In this document: positions 8,476 to 15,164 of the stretch, one piece after another
How the letters are laid out: each line of letters begins with the position of its first letter
How positions within the stretch are numbered: position 1 is the first letter of the stretch
Assembly (NCBI GenBank): GCA_049276515.1
Contig: JBASWO010000146.1
Span: forward strand, 1-16,254
DNA: 16,254 nt
Reading direction: 5' to 3'
From: JAATFY01 sp049276515
Lineage (GTDB): Bacteria > Pseudomonadota > Alphaproteobacteria > UBA9219
The notes under the pieces: generated by a model
Databases searched by the model: none
The model's input: only the letters and a program-made list of their open reading frames with translations
Told to the model about the DNA's origin: nothing
Position numbers and translations under genes: made by a program

Positions 8476-9273
8476 ATGACTGATCCCATTCCATTAAAAG
8501 CAGACAAAGCGGTCTCCCCTACAAGCGCACTTCAGTGCCGCAATATGATTGCCATTGCGAGCGGCAAAGGTGGTGTTGGCAAAACCTGGTTCTCTATCAC
8601 TTTATGTCATGCGTTAGCTAAACGCGGCAAACATGTTCTATTATTTGATGGTGACCTTGGTCTAGCCAACGTTGATATTCAACTTGGTCTAACACCTGAG
8701 CGAGATCTAGGTGCTGTTATTGAAGGAAGCTCAACACTACCTGGTGCTGTCTATAAATATGCTGAAGGTGGGTTTGATATTCTGGCTGGCCGTTCTGGTT
8801 CTGGAAACCTTGCCACACTCTCAACACAGAAGCTTTCTGAATTACGTAACGACCTCATTGCACTTGCCCGCGGGTATGATCATGTTGTTGTTGACTTAGG
8901 CGCCGGCGTTGACCGCTCAGTTCGGCAAATGGCAGGTCCCGCCGCATCAACATATGTTGTAGTGACGGATGAGCCAACATCTTTAACAGATGCCTATGCC
9001 TTTATTAAATTGTCACGGGCCGCTAACCCACAAGCGGATATGCACATAGCCGTCAACATGGCTGCCAATACTAGTGATGGTCAGAAGACTTATGATACCA
9101 TTCGTAAAGCCTGTGAAAACTTCCTGCAGTATACCCCGCCCTTGGCAGGCATCATCAGACGTGATCCCAAAGTGCGTGATGCGATACGCGCACAAACACC
9201 CTTGCTGGTTCGCTCGCCTGGCAGTGACGCCGCAACAGATGTCAATGCTATAGCTGCAAAAATTCCATCCTAA
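8476..9273 (+). CDS. flhG: MinD/ParA-family ATPase, FlhG (FleN)-like
   Basis: FlhG/FleN proteins are MinD-type ATPases that limit flagellar number and act on FlhF. The 265-residue product has the deviant Walker A KGGVGKT at about 31-37 and the FlhG-typical block LLFDGDLGLANVDIQLGL after it, then VVVDLGAG (Walker B region). The N-terminus of about 28 residues shows no DQAxxLR motif, the element that stimulates FlhF GTPase in characterised FlhG. No clear C-terminal amphipathic membrane-targeting helix is evident. CGGAG at 8465-8469 with 6-nt spacing supports the ATG. The gene lies 15 bp after flhF, and context supports the flagellar role over cell-division MinD. Confidence 0.85.
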   Translation: MTDPIPLKADKAVSPTSALQCRNMIAIASGKGGVGKTWFSITLCHALAKRGKHVLLFDGDLGLANVDIQLGLTPERDLGAVIEGSSTLPGAVYKYAEGGFDILAGRSGSGNLATLSTQKLSELRNDLIALARGYDHVVVDLGAGVDRSVRQMAGPAASTYVVVTDEPTSLTDAYAFIKLSRAANPQADMHIAVNMAANTSDGQKTYDTIRKACENFLQYTPPLAGIIRRDPKVRDAIRAQTPLLVRSPGSDAATDVNAIAAKIPS

Positions 9274-9288
9274 CGAAGGCGGCGGGTT

Positions 9289-11232
9289 ATGGTCGACATC
9301 CCGTCAACTCCGGCACCAACACCCATTACGCCTCCCGTAGCCGTACCCACAGTTACGCCTGTTGAAGGCAGCGTCGCCAGTCTTCCTGATAAAATTCAGC
9401 AATTGTTACGGCAAATTCAAGTGAGCGGAACTATTACAAAAGTTGATGGCAACGAAATCACACTGAATAGTGTGATAGGGAAATTGACAATTTTGTTGCC
9501 GCAATTAGTTGAAATCAAGCAACAGCAGCTCACACAGCAACTCATTGCCTTACTCGACACGCAAAAGCCAATCACTGTCGTTGTGCAGCCCGGCAACCCA
9601 CCTACACAGGCTATCGTTCTGCTGCCACCCGCCAGCCCACCAACACAACAAGCGCCCCTGCCAACAGCTGTTCCTAAAATTATTGAAAATAATATCCTCC
9701 TTCAAACGCTCAATCAGCCAAAACCACAGCCCTTAATTATTGGAAGCACAGTACCGGCTGTTGTACTGCCACCTAATATAGTTATTCCAAATAGCCCCGC
9801 TACACCCCAGCAGCCTCCTCAAAATTTACCATCCTCGAATATTCCAGCATCAACCACACCTCCGCCTGTCATTACATCACCGCCTACTCAGGCAATTTTA
9901 CCCACGCCTCTAAATACGCTGCCGCCACTCCCACAGAATTTGCCAACTCAAATTGCGTCGATCAATTTAACGCCTGAGCTTTTGACAACGCTTATTACGC
10001 AAGAGGTCGTTACAAAAGTAGGCACAAAAGTTAAACAGGCAATCGATCAAGCGCAGCAACAAATTATTGAGACCAAGACAGCACCTTTAACATCAAACAA
10101 TAAAGTGACAACGACATCTCCTACGCCAACCCTAACCCCAGCGATTGGCACCAACCCCGCACCTTTGGCTACTGTTAGCGACAAGTTGCCTCCGTCTCTG
10201 ATGTTGCTTTTTCAGCCTGGCAATGAAGTCAATTTACGCATTGAGGCGATTTCTTTACCCACGAACACCCCACAACAACCACCATTTGTTGCAACACAAA
10301 CTTCAGCAATACCTCAACAAGCCACAGCCAATGCACCAAACACTCAATCTCAGCCTATAAACACATTAAATCTTTTAGCGTCAGGACCCAATCAAGTTGT
10401 AGCTACAGTTATCGGCCAAGGCCCAAACAATGAGATCATTTTAAAAGCTGGTGATGCGACACTCTACGTTAAGCAACGTATCGATGTGGCTATTGGCACC
10501 AGTGTTTTAATATCTGCTGAGCCAGCTCAGCCACAAAATGCGACAGCGCTTCCCCAACCGTTGTCGCAAACTATTTCTACAATGCAGCAATTGCTAACAA
10601 CGCTTGTCCAAATTGACCCACAAATGGCGCGAGCCGTTATTGAAAACCACATCCCACAACCAACAGCTGCTTTACCAGGAGCTCTCCTTTTCCTGATGAG
10701 CGCCTTTAAGCAAGGTAGCAACAATGTAAGAGGCTGGCTCGGCGATGCGGCAACCGATGCCCTAACCCGCGCTGGAAAGTTTGAGCTCCTCAGCAAAGTT
10801 ACACAAAATCTAAATAATGTTGCCCAATCCGTCCAAGACCCGGTCGTTGGTGAATGGAAGTCCTATCCCATTCCTCTTCATAATCAGGGGCAATTTCAAA
10901 TCCTCAATCTCTATGTCCACAATCAAGGCCAACAACAGTCTGGTAAAGAAAATGTGCCATCAAAAGGCAATAGCCACACACGCTTTTTAATCGATATGCG
11001 TCTCAGCCAACTTGGCTCAATGCAATTGGATGGTTTTATCCAAGCTAAAAAGCTTGATATGATAGTGCGCAGTGAAAAAACTTTACCCGATGGCTTGCAT
11101 ACAGAGTTACGGCAGATTTATGCAAAAACCTTGATTGGCATTGATTATGCGGGGTCACTTAATTTTCAAGTAGGACGCCACAACTGGCTCAATATTCAGC
11201 AGGACCAAAAATCAGCTGCTATTACAACTTAG
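9289..11232 (+). CDS. fliK: FliK-like flagellar hook-length control protein
   Basis: The probable role is a secreted ruler that sets hook length and switches export specificity. The 647-residue protein is dominated by Pro, Gln, Thr and Asn, with long disordered stretches at about 110-235 and 270-365, as in FliK proteins. The C-terminal part (about 520-645) is folded, with a pattern like the Flg_hook domain (FLIDMRLSQLGSMQLDGF, later GLHTELRQIYAKTLIGIDYAGS). Two short beta-rich segments resemble each other, at about residues 45-68 and 370-395. The start has GAAGG at 9275-9279 with 9-nt spacing. It ends the plus-strand block and overlaps the fliJ end by 4 bp. FliK sequences diverge widely, so the name rests on composition, C-terminal pattern and position. 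Confidence 0.7.
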   Translation: MVDIPSTPAPTPITPPVAVPTVTPVEGSVASLPDKIQQLLRQIQVSGTITKVDGNEITLNSVIGKLTILLPQLVEIKQQQLTQQLIALLDTQKPITVVVQPGNPPTQAIVLLPPASPPTQQAPLPTAVPKIIENNILLQTLNQPKPQPLIIGSTVPAVVLPPNIVIPNSPATPQQPPQNLPSSNIPASTTPPPVITSPPTQAILPTPLNTLPPLPQNLPTQIASINLTPELLTTLITQEVVTKVGTKVKQAIDQAQQQIIETKTAPLTSNNKVTTTSPTPTLTPAIGTNPAPLATVSDKLPPSLMLLFQPGNEVNLRIEAISLPTNTPQQPPFVATQTSAIPQQATANAPNTQSQPINTLNLLASGPNQVVATVIGQGPNNEIILKAGDATLYVKQRIDVAIGTSVLISAEPAQPQNATALPQPLSQTISTMQQLLTTLVQIDPQMARAVIENHIPQPTAALPGALLFLMSAFKQGSNNVRGWLGDAATDALTRAGKFELLSKVTQNLNNVAQSVQDPVVGEWKSYPIPLHNQGQFQILNLYVHNQGQQQSGKENVPSKGNSHTRFLIDMRLSQLGSMQLDGFIQAKKLDMIVRSEKTLPDGLHTELRQIYAKTLIGIDYAGSLNFQVGRHNWLNIQQDQKSAAITT

Positions 11233-11648
11233 TCTGCCTTTTTTCGCTCATGCGTAATACCGCCGATCTCGTCCATCTCAATCGTTTCACGTCGGCGTTC
11301 TTCTTTTTCTTCCGCTGCAATGCGCGCAGCCTCAGCTGTTTCATAACGCTTTTGCTCTTCAAACAACTGCGTTAAAACGTCTCGTGCCGCCTCGACAGCC
11401 ACTTCAGCAGCTATCCGATCATTCTCGAGTAAGCGGCCCTTTTCGATCGCCGCCTTTAAAAACGCACCATAAGTTCCACGCGCCTCAATATATTCTTCAG
11501 CGGCCCTTTGCTCTGTAATTTTACTAGCTTCCAAAGCTTGGATTTGTAGTTCGATTTCTTCTAGCCGTGTCTGCAATTTTGATAAATGCTGACGCTGCTC
11601 ATCTACCTTAGTCTTTTGTAATTTGATAAGGAGTCCGAGACTTTTCAT
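11229..11648 (-). CDS. fliJ: flagellar export coiled-coil protein FliJ
   Basis: FliJ is the central stalk of the FliI hexamer and links the ATPase to FlhA. The 139-residue product is almost entirely charged helix with heptad-like spacing (KLQKTKVDEQRQHLSKLQTRLEEIELQI…), an antiparallel coiled-coil pattern with typical length. FliJ is poorly conserved, so the call depends on this composition and on its place 13 bp downstream of fliI. The C-terminus is unusually charged (EEKEERRRE, then HERKKAD). No strong ribosome site precedes the ATG at 11648, so translation is probably coupled to fliI. Its stop codon overlaps that of the convergent fliK-like gene. Confidence 0.85.
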   Translation of the reverse strand: MKSLGLLIKLQKTKVDEQRQHLSKLQTRLEEIELQIQALEASKITEQRAAEEYIEARGTYGAFLKAAIEKGRLLENDRIAAEVAVEAARDVLTQLFEEQKRYETAEAARIAAEEKEERRRETIEMDEIGGITHERKKAD

Positions 11649-11661
11649 GGCGCACTAGCCA

Positions 11662-12996
11662 TTATGTCCATGGCACGTCAAGAATTTGCGCCAATTGCGC
11701 ATACCCTGTCGCTAAATCCGCGCGCTCATTCTTACCTTGTCGCAAAAAATCCTCGATCGGATTATAAAAATTGATGGCTTCATCAACATCTTTATTCGCA
11801 CCTTTACGATAAGCGCCAAGCCTGATCATTTCGGCCATATTTTCATAAGCAGCGAGATAACGGCGCGCACGCGTCACAATTTCATTTTCATTATCTTTAT
11901 TACAAGCCGGCATAGTACGAGACACACTTCGCAAAATATTGACGGCCGGATAACGTCCGCGCTCAGCGATTGCACGCTCTAAAACAATATGACCATCCAG
12001 GGTGCCTCGAACAGCATCCGCAATGGGCTCATTGTGATCATCACCATCAACTAAAACTGTGAAGAGGCCTGTAATACTTCCCTTGCCTTCTTCACCAGGA
12101 CCAGCTCGCTCTAAAAGTTTTGGAAGTTCTGCAAATGTTGTCGGCGGATACCCTTTTGTCGTTGGAGGTTCGCCAGCGGATAGCCCAATCTCGCGTTGAG
12201 CCATAGCAAAACGCGTGACACTATCCATTAAACATAATACGTCCTTACCTTCATCTCGAAAATATTCAGCTACAGCTAAAGTCATGTAAGCCGCTTGCCT
12301 ACGCATAAGTGGCGCTTCATCGGAGGTGGCGACGACAACGACGCTACGCGCCAAACCTTCTGGCCCTAAATCATCATGGATAAATTCCTGTACTTCACGT
12401 CCGCGCTCGCCAATCAAGCCTATGACAGAAATATCTGCTGAAGTGTAACGCGCCACCATTGACATCAAAACTGACTTACCTACACCTGAGCCTGCAAAAA
12501 TCCCCATGCGCTGGCCACGACAACAGGTGAGGAAGGTATTGAGGGCACGAATACCAAGATCCAGTTTCCCGCTTACGCGCTTGCGGCCATGTGCTGGCGG
12601 GGGCGTATTGCGAACGAGATGTGGCGCATCGCCAATAGGAAGTGGCCCCTTACCATCAATAGGCTCACCCAGAGCATTAACGACCCGACCTAACCAGGCA
12701 TTTGTTGGAAAAATAGTTGGCTGCGCTTCTGCTATGACGACTTTACAGCCGAGACCAATGCCATCCACGGTTGCAAAAGGTAAGAGTAAGCTTTTTCCAT
12801 CACGAAAACCGACAACCTCACATAAGACCTTACGCTCGCCACGAGCTATGACGTGACAACGGCTACCGACGGACAAATGCCGCTCAATACCAGCAACTTC
12901 AATTAACAATCCTTGTACTGCCGTAACGCGGCCAAACACCTGGTGCGCTGCCAAGGCTTCAATATTTTTAACGAGGCGGCTGGATTCGTTTACCAT
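11662..12996 (-). CDS. fliI: flagellar export ATPase FliI
   Basis: FliI is the F1-beta-like ATPase of the flagellar type III export apparatus, working with FliH and FliJ at the base of the basal body. The 444 residues show the Walker A loop AGSGVGKS at about 168-175, the GERGREVQEF block at about 197, and Walker B plus the family segment LMDSVTRFAMAQREIGLSAG, followed by PPTTKGYPP. Length is typical. The N-terminal domain (1-95) is the usual beta-barrel. AGGAA lies just 2 nt upstream of the ATG, a short spacing, but no better start is available. It is transcribed divergently from ctrA and precedes fliJ. Confidence 0.97.
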   Translation of the reverse strand: MVNESSRLVKNIEALAAHQVFGRVTAVQGLLIEVAGIERHLSVGSRCHVIARGERKVLCEVVGFRDGKSLLLPFATVDGIGLGCKVVIAEAQPTIFPTNAWLGRVVNALGEPIDGKGPLPIGDAPHLVRNTPPPAHGRKRVSGKLDLGIRALNTFLTCCRGQRMGIFAGSGVGKSVLMSMVARYTSADISVIGLIGERGREVQEFIHDDLGPEGLARSVVVVATSDEAPLMRRQAAYMTLAVAEYFRDEGKDVLCLMDSVTRFAMAQREIGLSAGEPPTTKGYPPTTFAELPKLLERAGPGEEGKGSITGLFTVLVDGDDHNEPIADAVRGTLDGHIVLERAIAERGRYPAVNILRSVSRTMPACNKDNENEIVTRARRYLAAYENMAEMIRLGAYRKGANKDVDEAINFYNPIEDFLRQGKNERADLATGYAQLAQILDVPWT

Positions 12997-13031
12997 GGTT
13001 CCTGGCTGAAAGTGGCAGGCTAACGTTTTGT

Positions 13032-13060
13032 ATTATAAAGAAAAACTCAAAAAAGTTAAG
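13032..13060 (-). promoter_or_regulatory. candidate fliI-fliJ promoter
   Basis: On the minus strand TATAAT occupies 13037-13032, and 17 bp upstream of it is CTTAAC at 13060-13055. This gives a perfect -10 hexamer with optimal spacing and, at -35, a TTAAC half site of the kind CtrA binds. The fliI ATG lies about 35 bp downstream. Together these suggest a promoter of the CtrA-activated type, although the region is AT-rich and a TATAAT can occur by chance. Confidence 0.4.
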
Positions 13061-13082
13061 AGATATCTGAATGTTAACAAAG

Positions 13083-13097
13083 TTTACCATTTATTAA
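13083..13097 (+). promoter_or_regulatory. imperfect CtrA box
   Basis: TTTA (13083-13086), a 7-nt spacer and TTAA (13094-13097) give one mismatch to TTAA-N7-TTAA. A further TTAAC at 13074-13078 lies just upstream. This sits in the shared fliI/ctrA control region, ten bases left of the perfect site, and could serve cooperative binding. It is a weaker match in an AT-rich region. Confidence 0.4.
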
Positions 13098-13106
13098 AGT
13101 TTTCTG

Positions 13107-13121
13107 TTAAAACTACCTTAA
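13107..13121 (+). promoter_or_regulatory. perfect CtrA-binding box in the ctrA/fliI control region
   Basis: TTAA at 13107-13110, the 7-nt spacer AACTACC and TTAA at 13118-13121 match the CtrA consensus TTAA-N7-TTAA exactly. It lies 67 bp upstream of the ctrA start and 110 bp upstream of the fliI start. An extra TTAA follows at 13131-13134. By analogy with Caulobacter ctrA, autoregulation by CtrA is likely, and control of divergent fliI is possible. Confidence 0.65.
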
Positions 13122-13157
13122 TGGAAATGGTTAAGGGTCATACCTTATCAACTTCCC

Positions 13158-13173
13158 ATTAAGTACCGTTAAT
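13158..13173 (+). promoter_or_regulatory. TTAA-N6-TTAA palindrome just before ctrA
   Basis: ATTAA at 13158-13162 and TTAAT at 13169-13173 are inverted copies around GTACCG. Read as direct repeats they give TTAA-N6-TTAA, one base short of the CtrA spacing. The element ends 15 bp before the ctrA ATG, next to the GAGG ribosome site at 13178-13181, so a bound protein there would be placed to repress. Function is inferred only from position. Confidence 0.3.
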
Positions 13174-13188
13174 CAATGAGGCAAAATT

Positions 13189-13914
13189 ATGCGCGTACTG
13201 CTTGTCGAAGACGATACCTCGGTTGCTAAGAGCATCGAACTGATGTTGCAAGCCGAAGGCTTTATCGTCGATACAACCGATCTTGGTGAAGACGGCCTAG
13301 AAATCGGCAAGATTTATGATTATGACATAATCATCCTTGATCTTATGCTTCCTGACATTGATGGCTATGAAGTTCTGCGCCGCTTGCGCTCAGCACGTGT
13401 CTCGACCCCCATTCTTATTCTTTCCGGCCTCTCCGAGCTTGATAACAAAATCAAAGGTCTTGGATTTGGTGCCGACGACTATCTGACCAAGCCATTCGAT
13501 CGTCGCGAACTCGTTGCTCGCATTCATGCCATCATTCGTCGCAGCAAAGGTCACTCCGATAGCGTCATCCGTACTGGCAAGATGATTGTAAATCTTGATA
13601 CCCGTACTGTTGATGTTGATGGAGCCCCATTGCATCTTACCGGCAAAGAATACGGTATCCTCGAGCTACTCAGTCTACGCAAAGGAACAACCCTAACTAA
13701 GGAAATGTTCCTCAACCATCTCTATGGTGGCATGGATGAGCCTGAATTGAAGATTATCGACGTGTTTGTGTGCAAGCTGCGTAAGAAGCTTGCGACGGCC
13801 GCCGGTGGCGAAAATTATATCGAGACTGTTTGGGGTCGCGGTTATGTCTTGCGTGATCCACCTGGCTCAGAAAGCTCTCGCCCACCAGCTCAAAAAGCAG
13901 CCGCTACTGCTTAA
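13189..13914 (+). CDS. ctrA: cell-cycle response regulator CtrA
   Basis: CtrA is an OmpR-type DNA-binding response regulator that controls cell-cycle and motility genes in alphaproteobacteria, phosphorylated through CckA-ChpT. The 241 residues contain a receiver domain (1-120) with acidic residues E7/D8/D9, phospho-acceptor D51 (IIILDLMLPD) and K101 (YLTKPF). A winged-helix domain follows at about 125-225 (LHLTGKEYGILELL, LKIIDVFVCKLRKK, ETVWGRGYVLRDP). Identity to Caulobacter CtrA is evident over the whole length. It carries a longer C-terminal tail of Ser, Pro and Ala ending in KAAATA, where Caulobacter CtrA has its ClpXP-sensitive end. GAGG at 13178-13181 supports the ATG. Upstream TTAA boxes suggest autoregulation. 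Confidence 0.96.
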   Translation: MRVLLVEDDTSVAKSIELMLQAEGFIVDTTDLGEDGLEIGKIYDYDIIILDLMLPDIDGYEVLRRLRSARVSTPILILSGLSELDNKIKGLGFGADDYLTKPFDRRELVARIHAIIRRSKGHSDSVIRTGKMIVNLDTRTVDVDGAPLHLTGKEYGILELLSLRKGTTLTKEMFLNHLYGGMDEPELKIIDVFVCKLRKKLATAAGGENYIETVWGRGYVLRDPPGSESSRPPAQKAAATA

Positions 13915-13922
13915 TTTCTAGA

Positions 13923-14765
13923 TTATGCCGTAGCTCTCGCTGGCTCCTGTGCGGAAGCCAGGATGTACAACCCATGTTCCGAAGTTACAGGCTTAAACTT
14001 TTGTGTGAGCCCTAGAACTGTTTCTGCACCACCCAACAATAGCTTGCCGTCGGGTGGCATGACAGAGGCAAAAGCCTCTAGGACTTGCGTCTTTGTAGGT
14101 TGATCAAAGTAAATGAGAATATTGCGGCAAAAAACAACATCAAAGCTGCCTATGGGCCCAAAATCCTGTAGCAAGTTGCCTTCGCGGAACTGCACGCGAC
14201 TTCGAATGTCTTCCTTAATTTGCCATTTATCATTTCCAACCTGCTCGAAATATTTGACAAGCATGGTGATGGGCAGTCCGCGTTGAACTTCAAACTGAGT
14301 ATAAACACCACTCTTGGCGCGATCGATCATCTCTTTTGAAATATCGGTACCTATTATATCGACCTTCCAGCCCTCAAGCTTAGCGGCCTCCTCTGCACAG
14401 ATCATGGCTACGGAATAAGCTTCTTGTCCTGATGATGCAGCGGCAGACCAGATACGGATATGCTTCTTATCAGCCCGTGCCGTAAGCAATTGAGGCAAGA
14501 TAAGTTTTTGGAATTGAGTAAAAGGCTTCTGATCACGGAAAAAGAAGGTTTCATTTGTTGTCATCGCATTAGTGATGTCGCTCAGCATAACCTCATCACG
14601 CTTAATGCGTATGGCTTGAGCCATATCTTCCAAGGATTTGAGATTATATTTGCGCGTAACAGGCAAAAGGCGCGATTCCAGCAAATATGCTTTTTCGCGG
14701 GTCAAAACTAGTCCTGAGCGCTGTTTAACTAACTGAGCAAATAGGTCAAAATCTTCAGGTTTCAT
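13923..14765 (-). CDS. cheR: chemotaxis-type protein methyltransferase CheR
   Basis: CheR proteins use S-adenosylmethionine to methylate glutamates on chemoreceptors. The 280 residues have the all-helical N-terminal domain (1-75) followed by the methyltransferase fold. TNETFFFRD occurs at about 70-78, the SAM motif as IWSAAASSGQEAYSVAM (a variant of WSAACSTGEEPYS), then GTDIS and the FDVVFCRNILIYF block. No TPR or pentapeptide-binding extension is present. It is 8 bp downstream of cheY and converges with ctrA, leaving 8 bp between the stops. No chemoreceptor, CheB or CheW gene is nearby, so its target cannot be read from the window. Confidence 0.93.
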   Translation of the reverse strand: MKPEDFDLFAQLVKQRSGLVLTREKAYLLESRLLPVTRKYNLKSLEDMAQAIRIKRDEVMLSDITNAMTTNETFFFRDQKPFTQFQKLILPQLLTARADKKHIRIWSAAASSGQEAYSVAMICAEEAAKLEGWKVDIIGTDISKEMIDRAKSGVYTQFEVQRGLPITMLVKYFEQVGNDKWQIKEDIRSRVQFREGNLLQDFGPIGSFDVVFCRNILIYFDQPTKTQVLEAFASVMPPDGKLLLGGAETVLGLTQKFKPVTSEHGLYILASAQEPARATA

Positions 14766-14773
14766 GGCTGCGC

Positions 14774-15145
14774 CTAAATTTCTATTACGCCGAGTTGCGC
14801 AAGTTTACCCCGAATGATGTCTGCATCGAAGGGTTTCATGATATATTCATTAGCACCAGCTGCAAGTGCTTCCTGGATGTGCTTCATATCATTTTCTGTA
14901 GAGCAGAAGACAACGAGGGGATTTTGGCCGTTGGGCAGCTGTCGCATTGCCAACATAAAATCCATGCCATTCATCACCGGCATATTCCAATCTAGCAAAA
15001 TAAACTCAGGCAATTTGGCTTTGCACATATCCAGTGCAACTTGGCCGTTTTCAGCCTCCTCGCAAGCAAATCCTATAGCCTCGAAGATCTGGCGCGCGAC
15101 CTTACGGATTACACGACTATCATCGACAATAAGGCAGCTCTTCAT
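14774..15145 (-). CDS. cheY: CheY-like single-domain response regulator
   Basis: This is a stand-alone receiver domain of 123 residues with no output domain. It has the acidic pair D8/D9 (LIVDDSRV), phospho-acceptor D52 (LLDWNMPVMNG), the switch Ser/Thr in VVFCSTEND and K104 (YIMKPFD). An upstream in-frame ATG at 15175 would overlap the end of the kinase gene and add ten residues absent from the family. The ATG at 15145, preceded by GGAG with 5-nt spacing, is the better start. It lies between the CheA-like kinase and cheR, so the kinase is its likely phosphodonor. Whether it binds FliM, or instead modulates the CtrA pathway, is not visible. Confidence 0.92.
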   Translation of the reverse strand: MKSCLIVDDSRVIRKVARQIFEAIGFACEEAENGQVALDMCKAKLPEFILLDWNMPVMNGMDFMLAMRQLPNGQNPLVVFCSTENDMKHIQEALAAGANEYIMKPFDADIIRGKLAQLGVIEI

Positions 15146-15164
15146 GCCCACTCCGTAGAATTCA

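Noticed and set aside
13903..13934. GCTAC / GTAGC inverted repeat between ctrA and cheR as a bidirectional terminator
   Set aside because: Only 5 paired bases with a 22-nt loop and no T tract; too weak to call.
13873..13940. Direct repeat AGCTCTCGC at 13873-13881 and 13932-13940 around the ctrA stop
   Set aside because: Nine bases, both copies inside coding sequence of different genes, and no sign of insertion or att-site structure; likely chance.
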